Of a stretch of DNA of 64,000 nt, positions 50,937-59,348 are shown one piece after another (positions within the stretch are counted from its first letter, which is position 1; every line of letters begins with the position of its first letter). Position numbers and translations under genes: made by a program. The notes beneath the pieces were generated by a model. That model made no database searches, was not told the origin of the DNA, and worked only from the letters and a program-made list of their open reading frames with translations. Source of the DNA: Streptomyces spirodelae (GTDB lineage Bacteria; Actinomycetota; Actinomycetes; Streptomycetales; Streptomycetaceae); assembly GCF_017676385.1 (NCBI RefSeq), contig NZ_JAFFZN010000012.1, positions 62,001-126,000 of the forward strand. The letters are read 5' to 3'.

Positions 50937-52517
50937 ATGCCCAGCTATGACTACGTGATCGTCGGAGGTGGGACGGCCGGCTCGGTGATCGCCTCCCGGC
51001 TCGCCGAGGACCCGGACGTCACCGTCGCCCTGATCGAAGGCGGCCCCTCGGACGTCGACCGGCCCGAGGTGCTCACCCTCCGTAAGTGGCTGGGCCTGCT
51101 GGGCGGTGAGCTCGACTACGAGTACACGACCACCGAACAGCCCCGCGGGAACTCGCACATCCTGCACAGCCGCGCCAAGGTGCTCGGCGGCTGCTCGTCG
51201 CACAACACCCTCATCTCCTTCAAGCCGCTGCCCTCGGACTGGGACGAGTGGGAGGCGGCCGGGGCCACCGGCTGGGGCGCCGAGGCCATGGAGCCCTACT
51301 ACGGCAAGCTGCGCAACAACGTCGTCCGCGTCGCCAAGAAGGACCAGAACGCGATCGCGCAGGACTGGATCGACGCGGCCAAGGAAGCCCTCGACGTCCC
51401 CGAGGTGGTCGGCTTCAACGACCAGCCCTTCGAGGAGGGCGTCGGCTTCTTCGACCTGTCCTACCACCCGGAGAACAACAAGCGCTCCTCCGCCTCGGTC
51501 GCCTACCTGCACCCGCACATGGAGGCCGGCGACCGCCCCAACCTGCACATCCTGCTGGAGACCTGGGCCTTCAAGCTGGAGCTGGGCGGCGAGGACGGCA
51601 AGACCGTCACCGGTGTGCACGTACGCGGCAAGGACGGCACCGAGCAGCTGCTGACCGCGGGCCGTGAGGTGCTGGTGTGCGCCGGCGCCGTCGACACGCC
51701 GCGGCTGCTGATGCACTCCGGCATCGGCCCGAAGGAGGACCTGGAGGCGCTGGGCATCCCCGTCGTCCACGACCTGCCGGGCGTCGGCGAGAACCTCATC
51801 GACCACCCCGAGTCGGTGATCGTGTGGGAGACCAACGGGCCGATCCCCGACAACTCCGCGATGGACTCCGACGCGGGCCTGTTCGTCAAGCGGGACCCGG
51901 ACCACAAGGGCCCCGACCTGATGTTCCACTTCTACCAGATCCCCTTCACCGACAACCCCGAGCGACTGGGGTACGAACGCCCCGAGCACGGCGTGTCGAT
52001 GACGCCCAACATCCCCAAGTCCCGCAGCCGCGGTCGGGTCTACCTGACCTCAGCCGACCCCGAGGTCAAGCCGGCGCTGGACTTCAAGTACTTCGAGACC
52101 GACGAGAACGGCTTCGACTACGACGGCCAGACCCTGGTGGACGGCATCAAGCTCGCCCGCAAGGTCGCCCAGGCCGAACCGTTCGCCAAGTGGCTCAAGC
52201 GGGAGGTCTTCCCCGGTCCCGAGGTGACGGACGACGAGGAGATCAGCGAGCTGGTGCGCAAGGCCGCGCACACCGTCTACCACCCGGCGGGCACCTGCCG
52301 GATGGGCGCCGAGGACGACGCGCTCGCCGTCGTCGACCCGCGGCTGCGCGTGCGCGGCCTGTCGGGCATCCGCATCGCGGACGCCTCCGTCTTCCCGACC
52401 ATGCCCGCCGTCAACCCGATGATCGGCGTGCTGATGCTCGGTGAGAAGGCGGTCGATCTCATCCGACCCACTGTGTCCGACAACCGAGCTACTACGGCAC
52501 CGGGAGGTGTTGCGTGA
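50937..52517 (+). CDS. betA: Choline dehydrogenase-like GMC oxidoreductase
   Basis: A 526-residue FAD enzyme; AAGGAG precedes the ATG. The FAD fold YDYVIVGGGTAGSVIASRLAEDP, LGGCSSHNTLISFKPLPSDWDEWE, and the catalytic His in HTVYHPAGTCRMG (H449) with NPMIGVLMLGEKA are GMC signatures. In context it should oxidise choline to betaine aldehyde for BetB. An oxidase or a different alcohol substrate cannot be excluded from sequence. It lies 149 bases after betB, and its stop overlaps the ABC ATPase start. Confidence 0.85.
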   Translation: MPSYDYVIVGGGTAGSVIASRLAEDPDVTVALIEGGPSDVDRPEVLTLRKWLGLLGGELDYEYTTTEQPRGNSHILHSRAKVLGGCSSHNTLISFKPLPSDWDEWEAAGATGWGAEAMEPYYGKLRNNVVRVAKKDQNAIAQDWIDAAKEALDVPEVVGFNDQPFEEGVGFFDLSYHPENNKRSSASVAYLHPHMEAGDRPNLHILLETWAFKLELGGEDGKTVTGVHVRGKDGTEQLLTAGREVLVCAGAVDTPRLLMHSGIGPKEDLEALGIPVVHDLPGVGENLIDHPESVIVWETNGPIPDNSAMDSDAGLFVKRDPDHKGPDLMFHFYQIPFTDNPERLGYERPEHGVSMTPNIPKSRSRGRVYLTSADPEVKPALDFKYFETDENGFDYDGQTLVDGIKLARKVAQAEPFAKWLKREVFPGPEVTDDEEISELVRKAAHTVYHPAGTCRMGAEDDALAVVDPRLRVRGLSGIRIADASVFPTMPAVNPMIGVLMLGEKAVDLIRPTVSDNRATTAPGGVA

Positions 52518-53671
52518 TGTCCGAGGCCGCTGAAACCACCGCCACCGCCGAGAACGAGGACGCGCAGACGAACGTGAAGGCGAACGACAACGACACCCGG
52601 ACCGGTCCCGTCTTCTCGGTCCGCAACCTGTGGAAGGTCTTCGGGCCCAAGGCGGACCGGGTACCGGGCGACCCGGAGCACGCCGCGCTCTCGCAGACCG
52701 AGCTGCGCGAGAAGACGGGCTGCACCGCCGCTGTCCGCGACGTCTCCTTCGACGTGCACAAGGGTGAGGTCTTCGTCGTCATGGGCCTGTCGGGCTCCGG
52801 CAAGTCCACCCTGGTGCGCTGCCTGACCCGGCTGATCGAACCCACAGCGGGCACGCTGGAGTTCAACGGCGAGGACGTCATCTCCATGGGCAAGGACGCC
52901 CTGCGCGAGCTGCGCCGGCACCGCGCCTCCATGGTGTTCCAGAACTTTGGCCTGCTGCCGCACCGCAGCGTGCTGGACAACGTGGCCTACGGCCTGGAGA
53001 TCCAGGGCATGGCCAAGGCCGTACGCCGCGAGCGCGCCGCCGAGATGGTGGCCAAGGTCGGCCTGGAGGGCCTGGGCGAGCGCCGTCCCGGGCAGCTGTC
53101 CGGCGGCCAGCAGCAGCGCGTCGGCCTCGCCCGCGCGCTCGCCGTCGACCCGCAGGTCCTGCTCTTCGACGAGCCGTTCAGCGCGCTGGACCCGCTGATC
53201 CGCCGCGACATGCAGGAGGAGGTCATCCGGCTGCACCGCGAGGAGGGCCGCACGATGATCTTCATCACCCACGACCTGTCCGAGGCGCTGCGCCTCGGCG
53301 ACCGCATCGCGCTGATGCGGGACGGCGAGATCGTCCAGCTGGGCACCCCCGAGGAGATCGTCGCCAACCCGGCCGACGACTACGTACGCGACTTCGTCCG
53401 CGACGTCCCGCGCGAGCAGGTCATCTCGGTGCGCCGCGCCATGCGCCCGGCGGACGCCGCCGAGGCCGCGACGGGCACCGAGATCACCCCGGAGACGCTC
53501 GTCTCGGACGCGATCGCGACCGTCGCGCGCACCGGCGAGCACTGCCGTGTCGTCGAGGACGGCCACGTGCGCGGCGTCGTCGACCACGCGAGCCTGCTGA
53601 CCGTCGTGGCCGGTCTCGACAAGGACTCCGCCGGCGAGGACGGCATGGAACGGGAGGTGGCCGCCGTATGA
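52514..53671 (+). CDS. proV: Glycine betaine ABC transporter ATPase
   Basis: A 385-residue ATPase. GTG 52514 overlaps the betA stop (GTGA) with GGAGG six bases before; ATG 52517 is an alternative. Walker A is MGLSGSGKST, signature LSGGQQQRVGLARAL, Walker B VLLFDEPFSALDPLIR, with the QALxx-type FQNFGLLPHRSVLDNV loop. The N-terminus has a 25-residue acidic leader, and the C-terminus a short CBS-like stretch (HCRVVEDGHVRGVVDHASLL). OpuAA/ProV-type ATPases of this kind import quaternary amines. Confidence 0.95.
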   Translation: MMSEAAETTATAENEDAQTNVKANDNDTRTGPVFSVRNLWKVFGPKADRVPGDPEHAALSQTELREKTGCTAAVRDVSFDVHKGEVFVVMGLSGSGKSTLVRCLTRLIEPTAGTLEFNGEDVISMGKDALRELRRHRASMVFQNFGLLPHRSVLDNVAYGLEIQGMAKAVRRERAAEMVAKVGLEGLGERRPGQLSGGQQQRVGLARALAVDPQVLLFDEPFSALDPLIRRDMQEEVIRLHREEGRTMIFITHDLSEALRLGDRIALMRDGEIVQLGTPEEIVANPADDYVRDFVRDVPREQVISVRRAMRPADAAEAATGTEITPETLVSDAIATVARTGEHCRVVEDGHVRGVVDHASLLTVVAGLDKDSAGEDGMEREVAAV

Positions 53672-53745
53672 GCACGGCAAGCTGTAGGAGCACCACACGC
53701 CACGGCGCCGCGCAGGCGGCTCATACCGGCGGGGGGCTGATATGA
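53668..53745 (+). CDS. 25-codon bridging ORF between the ABC ATPase and permease genes
   Basis: ATG 53668 overlaps the ATPase stop (ATGA), and its own TGA at 53743-53745 overlaps the permease ATG at 53742 (ATGA). The peptide is MSTASCRSTTRHGAAQAAHT plus five more residues (GGGLI), with no recognisable domain. The exact double overlap suggests that it passes terminating ribosomes from the ATPase to the permease. A coincidence is possible; the ribosome-site spacing (GGGAGG ten bases before) is loose. Confidence 0.5.
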   Translation: MSTASCRSTTRHGAAQAAHTGGGLI

Positions 53746-55781
53746 GTTCCCCGACCCTCACCAAGGACGAGACCACACAGTCCTCGCCGCCGAGCAGCGG
53801 CTCGTCCGGGCCCCGGACCACACCTGAAGCACCCTCGGCGCTCGCCCGCTTCGCGGCGAACCCCAAGGCCCTCGCGCTGGTCGTCGCCGCACTCGTGGTG
53901 ATCGTCAGCGGGCTGGTCTCCGGTGACGGCACCTGGCCGCACTCGCTGACCGCCGATGTGAAGTCGCCGCTGAACGACCTGGACAACTGGCTGGTCGACA
54001 ACCGCGACACGCACTGGATCTTCCTGTACTTCCTGCTGCACCTCAGCAACACCGCGCAGGTCTGCTACGACACGCTGCTCAGCCTGCTGGAGTCGATGAG
54101 CTACGTCGGCGTCATCGTCGTCGGCACCCTGATCGCCTGGGCCGCCGGCGGGGCCGACCTGTCCCGGCGCGCGCTGCGTACCGGCGGCACGGCACTCGCG
54201 GTCTTCGTGGTGTGCGGTGTGCTGGACGTGTGGGAGCCGACGATGGAGACGCTGGCGCTGATGATCGTCGCCGTCGTCTTCTCCGCGCTCCTGGGCGGCC
54301 TGCTGGGTCTGGCCTCCGGGCTCTCGGACCGCTGCGAGAAGATCCTGCGGCCCGTCTTCGACACCATGCAGGTGATGCCGGCGTTCGCCTACCTGCTGCC
54401 GCTCATCCTGATGTTCGACATCGGCGTACCCTCCGCGCTCATCGCGACGGTGATCTACGCGGCCCCGCCGATGGCCCGCCTCACCTCGCTCGGCCTGCGC
54501 CAGGCCGACCCGACCGCGCTGGAGGCCGCCACCTCGCTGGGCGCCGACGCCCGGCAGCGGCTGCTGACGGCACGGCTGCCGCTGGCCCGCAAGCAGATGA
54601 TGCTGGGCCTCAACCAGACGATCATGATGTGTCTGTCCATGGTCGTGCTGGCCTCCCTCATCGGCGCCGGCGGCCTGGGCTCCGAGGTCTACGAGGCGCT
54701 CGGTGCCCTGAAGATCGGCGATGCGCTGGTCGCGGGCATCGCCGTGGTCCTGCTGGCCGTGCTGCTGGACCGTACGACGGCCGCTGCCGGTGAGCGGCTC
54801 GACGACGTCGCCACCTCGGGCATCTCGCGCACCGTGGAGCGGCTGCGGCTGGCCGTCTGGGGCGGCATCGTCGTGCTGATCGGCGTCTTCGCGGCCGTCG
54901 GCACCGCCATCGCCGGGAACGAGTGGCCCGAGGGCTGGGTCGTCGACTTCTCCAACTCCGTGGACACCGCCGTCGACTGGTTCACCGACCACCTCGGCTC
55001 CGGCATCCCCGTCCTCGGCGGCACCATCACCTGGGCCCAGGGCTTCACCGAGTACGTCCTCAACCCGCTGCGAGACGGCCTGCTGGCCACCCCCTGGTGG
55101 GGGCTGGCGCTGCTCGTCGCCGTCATCGGATGGATTGTCGGCACCTGGCGCGCCGCGCTGACCGGTGTGATCTGCCTGGCGCTGATCGGCTGGATGCGGC
55201 TGTGGGACGTCGCCATGGACACCCTCTCGCAGGTGCTCGCGGGCCTCTTCCTGACGATCATCGTCGGCGTGCTGGTCGGCATCCTCTGCGCCCGGGTGCA
55301 GCGGGTGGACCGCATCATGCGGCCGGTGCTGGACACCATGCAGACGATGCCGCAGTTCGTCTACCTGATCCCCGTGATCGCGCTGGTCGGCCAGAACCGC
55401 ACCGGCGGCATCCTCGCCGCGGTCATCTACGCGGCTCCGGCGGTCATCCGCATCACCGCGCAGGGGCTGCGCACCGTCGACCCGGCGGCGATGGAGGCAT
55501 CCACCTCCCTCGGTGCCACCGGCAAGCAGCAGCTGTTCGGTGTCCAGCTCCCGCTGGCGCGCAAGTCCATGCTGGTCGCGCTCAACCAGGGCGTCGTCCT
55601 GGTGCTGTCCATGGTCGTCATCGCAGGACTCATCGGCGGCGGCGCGCTCGGCTACATGGTGGTGCAGGGCCTCTCGAAGGGTGACCTCTCGCAGGGCTTC
55701 CCTGCCGGTATCGCCATCGTCTGCCTCGGCATCATGCTCGACCGCCTCTCCCAGCCGGTCGGAAAGCGCGTCCGCGACTGA
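53742..55781 (+). CDS. proW: Glycine betaine ABC permease, tandem fusion
   Basis: A 679-residue protein containing two complete permease domains. The first has TMQVMPAFAYLLPLILMFDIG and EAATSLGADARQRLLTARLPLARKQ; the second has TMQTMPQFVYLIPVIALVGQN and EASTSLGATGKQQLFGVQLPLARKS. These EAA loops contact the ATPase. Fusion means that one polypeptide can replace the usual homodimer. About a dozen membrane helices are predicted. The start has GGGGGG five bases before ATG. Confidence 0.93.
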   Translation: MSSPTLTKDETTQSSPPSSGSSGPRTTPEAPSALARFAANPKALALVVAALVVIVSGLVSGDGTWPHSLTADVKSPLNDLDNWLVDNRDTHWIFLYFLLHLSNTAQVCYDTLLSLLESMSYVGVIVVGTLIAWAAGGADLSRRALRTGGTALAVFVVCGVLDVWEPTMETLALMIVAVVFSALLGGLLGLASGLSDRCEKILRPVFDTMQVMPAFAYLLPLILMFDIGVPSALIATVIYAAPPMARLTSLGLRQADPTALEAATSLGADARQRLLTARLPLARKQMMLGLNQTIMMCLSMVVLASLIGAGGLGSEVYEALGALKIGDALVAGIAVVLLAVLLDRTTAAAGERLDDVATSGISRTVERLRLAVWGGIVVLIGVFAAVGTAIAGNEWPEGWVVDFSNSVDTAVDWFTDHLGSGIPVLGGTITWAQGFTEYVLNPLRDGLLATPWWGLALLVAVIGWIVGTWRAALTGVICLALIGWMRLWDVAMDTLSQVLAGLFLTIIVGVLVGILCARVQRVDRIMRPVLDTMQTMPQFVYLIPVIALVGQNRTGGILAAVIYAAPAVIRITAQGLRTVDPAAMEASTSLGATGKQQLFGVQLPLARKSMLVALNQGVVLVLSMVVIAGLIGGGALGYMVVQGLSKGDLSQGFPAGIAIVCLGIMLDRLSQPVGKRVRD

Positions 55782-55854
55782 GGCTTTCCCCCAGAAAGAA
55801 CCCCGCCCCCGACGGATCTTCCCCGTCCGTCCCCCTTGAGAAAGAGAAATTCGC

Positions 55855-56814
55855 ATGAGAATGAAGCGCATAGGCACCATCGGCGTCGCCGGCGCCGGCA
55901 TCCTGGGCGTCCTCGCCCTCACCGGCTGCGCCGCCGATACCAAGGCGAGCGGCGGCGGCGACGACAAGGTCGTCCTGGCCGAGCCGTCCTGGGTCGGCGC
56001 GACCGCCAACGCGGCTGTTGTCAAGAAGCTCCTCGAGGACGAACTCGACGTGAAGGTCGAGGCCAAGCAGATGGACGAGCCCGTCGCCTTCGACGCGCTC
56101 AACAGCGGCAAGGCCGACGCCATTCTCGAGGACTGGCACGGCGTTCCGAAGAAGGAGAAGCTGTACGTCGAGAAGAAGAAGACCGTCGTTTCCGGCGGCG
56201 ACCTCGGCGTGGTCGGCCACATCGGCTGGTTCGTGCCGAAGTACTGGGCCGACAAGCACCCGGACGCCGTCAAGGACTTCAAGAAGCTCAACAAGTACTA
56301 CAAGGACTTCAGGACCTCCGAGAGCGGCAAGCTGGGCCACTTCATCGGCGCAGCGCCGTCGTACTCGCAGCACGACAAGGAGCTCATCAAGAACTTCGAC
56401 ATGAAGTTCAAGCACATCCCGTCCGGCGCCGAGGCGGCCCAGCTCAAGGAGCTGAAGCGGCTGTACGACGCCAAGAAGCCGTTCCTCACCTACTGGTGGG
56501 AGCCGCAGTGGATGAACGAGAAGATCGACATGGTCGAGGTGAAGCTGCCCAAGCACACCCCCGGCTGTGAGGTGCCCGCGTCCAAGGCGAAGTGCGGTTA
56601 CGAGACCAACCAGCTCGAGAAGTTCTTGAACGCGGACTTCGCGAAGAGCAACAGCAAGGCCGCGCAGTTCATCAAGAACTTCCACTGGAGCACCGAGGAC
56701 CAGAACGAGGTCGCCGGAATGATCGCCGGGGAGAAGATGGACCCGGAGGACGCCGCCGCCAAGTGGATCAAGGAGAACAAGTCCAAGTGGGAGAAGTGGA
56801 TTCCCAAGAAGTAA
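55855..56814 (+). CDS. proX: Glycine betaine-binding lipoprotein
   Basis: A 319-residue OpuAC-type substrate-binding protein. The signal peptide ends in the lipobox LTGC (C25), so it is anchored outside the membrane. Trp residues that form the aromatic cage for quaternary amines are in EPSWVGATAN, EDWHGVPKK, and TYWWEPQWMNEK. It ends the betaine operon, 73 bases after the permease. Start ATG 55855 or 55861. Confidence 0.95.
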   Translation: MRMKRIGTIGVAGAGILGVLALTGCAADTKASGGGDDKVVLAEPSWVGATANAAVVKKLLEDELDVKVEAKQMDEPVAFDALNSGKADAILEDWHGVPKKEKLYVEKKKTVVSGGDLGVVGHIGWFVPKYWADKHPDAVKDFKKLNKYYKDFRTSESGKLGHFIGAAPSYSQHDKELIKNFDMKFKHIPSGAEAAQLKELKRLYDAKKPFLTYWWEPQWMNEKIDMVEVKLPKHTPGCEVPASKAKCGYETNQLEKFLNADFAKSNSKAAQFIKNFHWSTEDQNEVAGMIAGEKMDPEDAAAKWIKENKSKWEKWIPKK

Positions 56815-56902
56815 GGCTCCGCCTCTCTGCGAGGCTCAGCTTCTCTCCGAGGCCCAGCCCCGCTACGAGGCCCAGCTTCTCTCCTTGAGGCAGCCCCACC
56901 GA
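56815..56902 (+). repeat. GAGGCNCAGC repeats after the betaine operon
   Basis: GAGGCTCAGCTTCTCTCC, GAGGCCCAGCCCCGCTAC and GAGGCCCAGCTTCTCTCC are near-copies of an 18-base unit immediately before the terminator. The function is unclear. Confidence 0.7.
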
Positions 56903-56949
56903 TACGCCCCCGCCCCCGTGACGCCCACCGTCACGGGGGCGGGGGCGTA
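56903..56949 (+). terminator. Betaine operon terminator
   Basis: A perfect 21-bp inverted repeat (56903-56923 and 56929-56949, CCCCCGTGACG core) with loop CCCAC. It ends 11 bases before the next gene, so it may also affect that gene's leader. Confidence 0.9.
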
Positions 56950-56959
56950 CTGGGGCAGA

Positions 56960-58039
56960 ATGACCGGTGTGAGTCAGCGCCCTTCGTCCGCCCCGGCCCC
57001 TGTGGGCCGCGGGCGGCACCGGGCGTCGCGGGGCGGGCGGCGAAGACCCCTGCTGCCGCTGCTGCTGGTCACCGGCTGCGCCGCGATCCTCGTCGCCGTC
57101 GCGCTCACCGGCACCGATCTGGCAACGGACAGCACCGACGACCCACGGATACCCGGCGGCGGTACGACCACCCTGCTGCGGTCCGTGCTGCTGGCGGCGC
57201 TGTGCGTGCAACTGGGCGAGCTGGCCGGGCGGCGGCTGGCCCGCGATGTCGCCCGCACCCTCCCCGGCACCCAGCTGCCCGGCACCCAACTCCCCGGCAC
57301 CGCGGCCGACGGCCCCCGGCAGCCCCCGGAATGGGCCGCGGGCGCGGCCCTCGCCGGGATGCTCGCCGCGCTGGGCCTCGCCTCCATGGCCGCCGCCGGG
57401 GACGGCCGACTGGCCGCGGGGCTCCCCGAACTGAGCGAGATCTACGCCACCCGTGACGGACTGCTGGCCTTCAGCGAGGCCAACGGCTTCCTGCTGGCGG
57501 CCCTGAGCGTCTTCCTCGGCCGGCCGGTGTGGGCGGCAGCGCCGCTGTCCGCGGTCCTCGCCGCCGAAGCCGTACGGGCCCACCCGGAGTCCGGGACCCC
57601 GGCCGTCGGCGTCTCCCTCACTCTCGTCCACCTCACCTGCACGGTGCTGTGGGCCGGGGGGCTCATCCAGGTGCTGCGCACCATGCGTGCCTGGCACGGC
57701 GAACCGGGCGCGGCCCGCGCCCTGCTTGCGGCCTACGCCCGCCGCGCCTTCTGGCTGTTCGCCGCCCTGTGCCTGACGGGCACCCTCAGCACCCTGCGGA
57801 AGCTGCCGTCACCCGGCGCGCTCACTTCTTCCGCGTGGGGCCGCACGCTGCTGGTGAAGCTGGCGGTGGTGGCAGCGGTCGCGGCGTGCGCCGTCGCGGC
57901 CCGGCGGGTCCTGATGCGCGACCGCGCCCGCACGACCTACGCGCATGTGCTGCGGCCCACCGCCTGGGAACTGGCCGCACTGGGCGGGGTGCTGGCGCTG
58001 TCGGCCCTGCTGACGGTGGCACCGGCGCCGCGACCGTAG
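56960..58039 (+). CDS. CopD-like copper-resistance membrane protein
   Basis: A 359-residue membrane protein; I chose ATG 56960 because an upstream start would lie inside the terminator. About eight hydrophobic segments; the C-terminal half matches the CopD domain (SLTLVHLTCTVLWAGGLIQVLRTM, FALCLTGTLSTLRKLPSPGALTSSAWGRTLLVKLAVV, with a variable first half). CopD proteins are linked to copper uptake or resistance. A LPGTQ repeat (LPGTQLPGTQLPGTA) lies in a loop. No CopC domain is attached. Confidence 0.82.
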   Translation: MTGVSQRPSSAPAPVGRGRHRASRGGRRRPLLPLLLVTGCAAILVAVALTGTDLATDSTDDPRIPGGGTTTLLRSVLLAALCVQLGELAGRRLARDVARTLPGTQLPGTQLPGTAADGPRQPPEWAAGAALAGMLAALGLASMAAAGDGRLAAGLPELSEIYATRDGLLAFSEANGFLLAALSVFLGRPVWAAAPLSAVLAAEAVRAHPESGTPAVGVSLTLVHLTCTVLWAGGLIQVLRTMRAWHGEPGAARALLAAYARRAFWLFAALCLTGTLSTLRKLPSPGALTSSAWGRTLLVKLAVVAAVAACAVAARRVLMRDRARTTYAHVLRPTAWELAALGGVLALSALLTVAPAPRP

Positions 58040-58082
58040 GGCCGGCACCCCCGCAGCCCGCGAACAGCAGACAGCGGCCCCC

Positions 58083-58826
58083 TCACCGGTGCAGCTCGGC
58101 CGCCATCTCCCGTACGCCCTTGTACGCGTGCTCCGCGAGCCCGCCCCCGAAGGTGACCCGCGCGCAGCCGGCCGCCGCCAGCTCGGCGACGGAGGGCCCG
58201 CCGTCGGCGAACCGGGCCAGCCCGTTGACCGGCACCGGCAGCTCGCGGGCCAGCACGGCGAGGTCGTTGAGGGGTGCGCCGATCGGATACACGCCGTCAG
58301 CTCCCGCGGCGACATACGCGCGGCCCCGCGCCAGCGCCTCCTCCAGCGGCTTCTCGCTGCCCCGCAGATGGACATCGACGCGGGCGTTGAGGAACGGACC
58401 GTCCGGGCCGTCCCCCAGCGCCTCGCGCACGGCCGCCAGGAACTCGGCCTGTTCCCCGGCCGCCACCAGCTCGCCGTCCACCGAGTCCTCCAGGTTGCAT
58501 CCGACGGCCCCGGCGTCCCGCAGCCGCTCGGCGATCTCGGACGGCGGGAGCCCGTATCCGCGTTCGATGTCGGCGCTCACCGGGATTCCGACCGCCCTGA
58601 CGATCCGGGCGACGGCGGCGAACATCTCGTCGGCGGGGCACTCGCCGTCGGCGTATCCGAGTGAAGCGGCCACGCCCGCGCTGGGTGTGGCCAGCGCGGT
58701 GAACCCCGCCTGGGCGAAGGCGCGCGCGGCGGCCGGGTCCCAGGCGCCCGGCAGCACCAGCGCCTCGCCCGGCTTCCTGTTGTGGTGCAGCTCCCGGAGC
58801 CGGGCGGCGGCAGCGGTGCCGGTCAT
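58083..58826 (-). CDS. Isocitrate lyase / PEP mutase family enzyme
   Basis: A 247-residue TIM-barrel enzyme. LVLPGAWDPAAARAFAQAGFTALATPSAGVAASLG is the family N-terminus; IPVSADIERGYG holds the metal-binding Asp and Glu, and AVGCNLEDS a further metal ligand. Members cleave or rearrange C-C or C-P bonds (2-methylisocitrate lyase, oxaloacetate hydrolase, PEP mutase); the catalytic Cys loop of isocitrate lyase is absent. Its start overlaps the stop of the AhpD-like gene (ATGA). The exact substrate is unknown. Confidence 0.85.
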   Translation of the reverse strand: MTGTAAAARLRELHHNRKPGEALVLPGAWDPAAARAFAQAGFTALATPSAGVAASLGYADGECPADEMFAAVARIVRAVGIPVSADIERGYGLPPSEIAERLRDAGAVGCNLEDSVDGELVAAGEQAEFLAAVREALGDGPDGPFLNARVDVHLRGSEKPLEEALARGRAYVAAGADGVYPIGAPLNDLAVLARELPVPVNGLARFADGGPSVAELAAAGCARVTFGGGLAEHAYKGVREMAAELHR

Positions 58827-59302
58827 CCCGCGGAGCCGCGCGCGCCGTCGAGCATGCTCTGCGGCACCCCCCGCACCGTGACGCTGAAGCGGTTCCAGGC
58901 GTTGATCGCCACTATCTGCCCGATCAGCGCGGCCAGCTCGCGCTCGTCGAAGTGCTTGGCGGCCCGCTCGTAGACTTCGTCGGGCACGTAGCCGTCCGTC
59001 AGTTCGGTGACGGCCTCGGTCAGCGCCAGCGCGGCCCGCTCCCGCTCGGTGAACAGGTCGCCGACCTCCTCCCAGGCCGCCAGCAGATCCAGCCGCTGCT
59101 GCGTCTCGCCCTTCTTGCGGGCGTCGGTGAGGTGCATGTCCAGGCAGTAGGCGCAGCGGTTGATCTGCGAGGCCCGGATCTTGACCAGTTCAGCGATCAC
59201 GGAGTCGAATTCTTCGGCGGAAGCGGCCTGCTGGAAGCCTCGCATCCCCTTCATCATGCTGGGGGCGACCTTCCAGAGGTCCATACGCGGTGTCGTCGTC
59301 AT
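58823..59302 (-). CDS. AhpD/carboxymuconolactone decarboxylase family protein
   Basis: A 159-residue protein, ATG 59302. It has the redox motif CAYCLDMHL (CxxC plus His) seen in AhpD-type peroxidase or alkylhydroperoxidase proteins, then ALALTEAVTELTDG and AALIGQIVAINAWNRFSVTVRG. It is first gene of a two-gene operon with the PEP-mutase-like gene and diverges from a MocR regulator that probably controls it. Confidence 0.9.
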   Translation of the reverse strand: MTTTPRMDLWKVAPSMMKGMRGFQQAASAEEFDSVIAELVKIRASQINRCAYCLDMHLTDARKKGETQQRLDLLAAWEEVGDLFTERERAALALTEAVTELTDGYVPDEVYERAAKHFDERELAALIGQIVAINAWNRFSVTVRGVPQSMLDGARGSAG

Positions 59303-59322
59303 GCCTCTGAGCCTATGCCGGA

Positions 59323-59344
59323 GTGGGCCATCGGTATGGTCCAC
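59323..59344. promoter_or_regulatory. Inverted repeat between AhpD-like and MocR genes
   Basis: GTGGGCCAT (59323-59331) and ATGGTCCAC (59336-59344) pair with one mismatch across CGGT. It fills the 46-base divergent gap and is a likely MocR operator. Confidence 0.55.
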
Positions 59345-59348
59345 TTTC

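Noticed and set aside
53721..56294. 857-codon minus-strand frame opposite the betaine transporter
   Set aside because: His/Gln/Asp-rich with no domain, opposite well-supported proW and proX.
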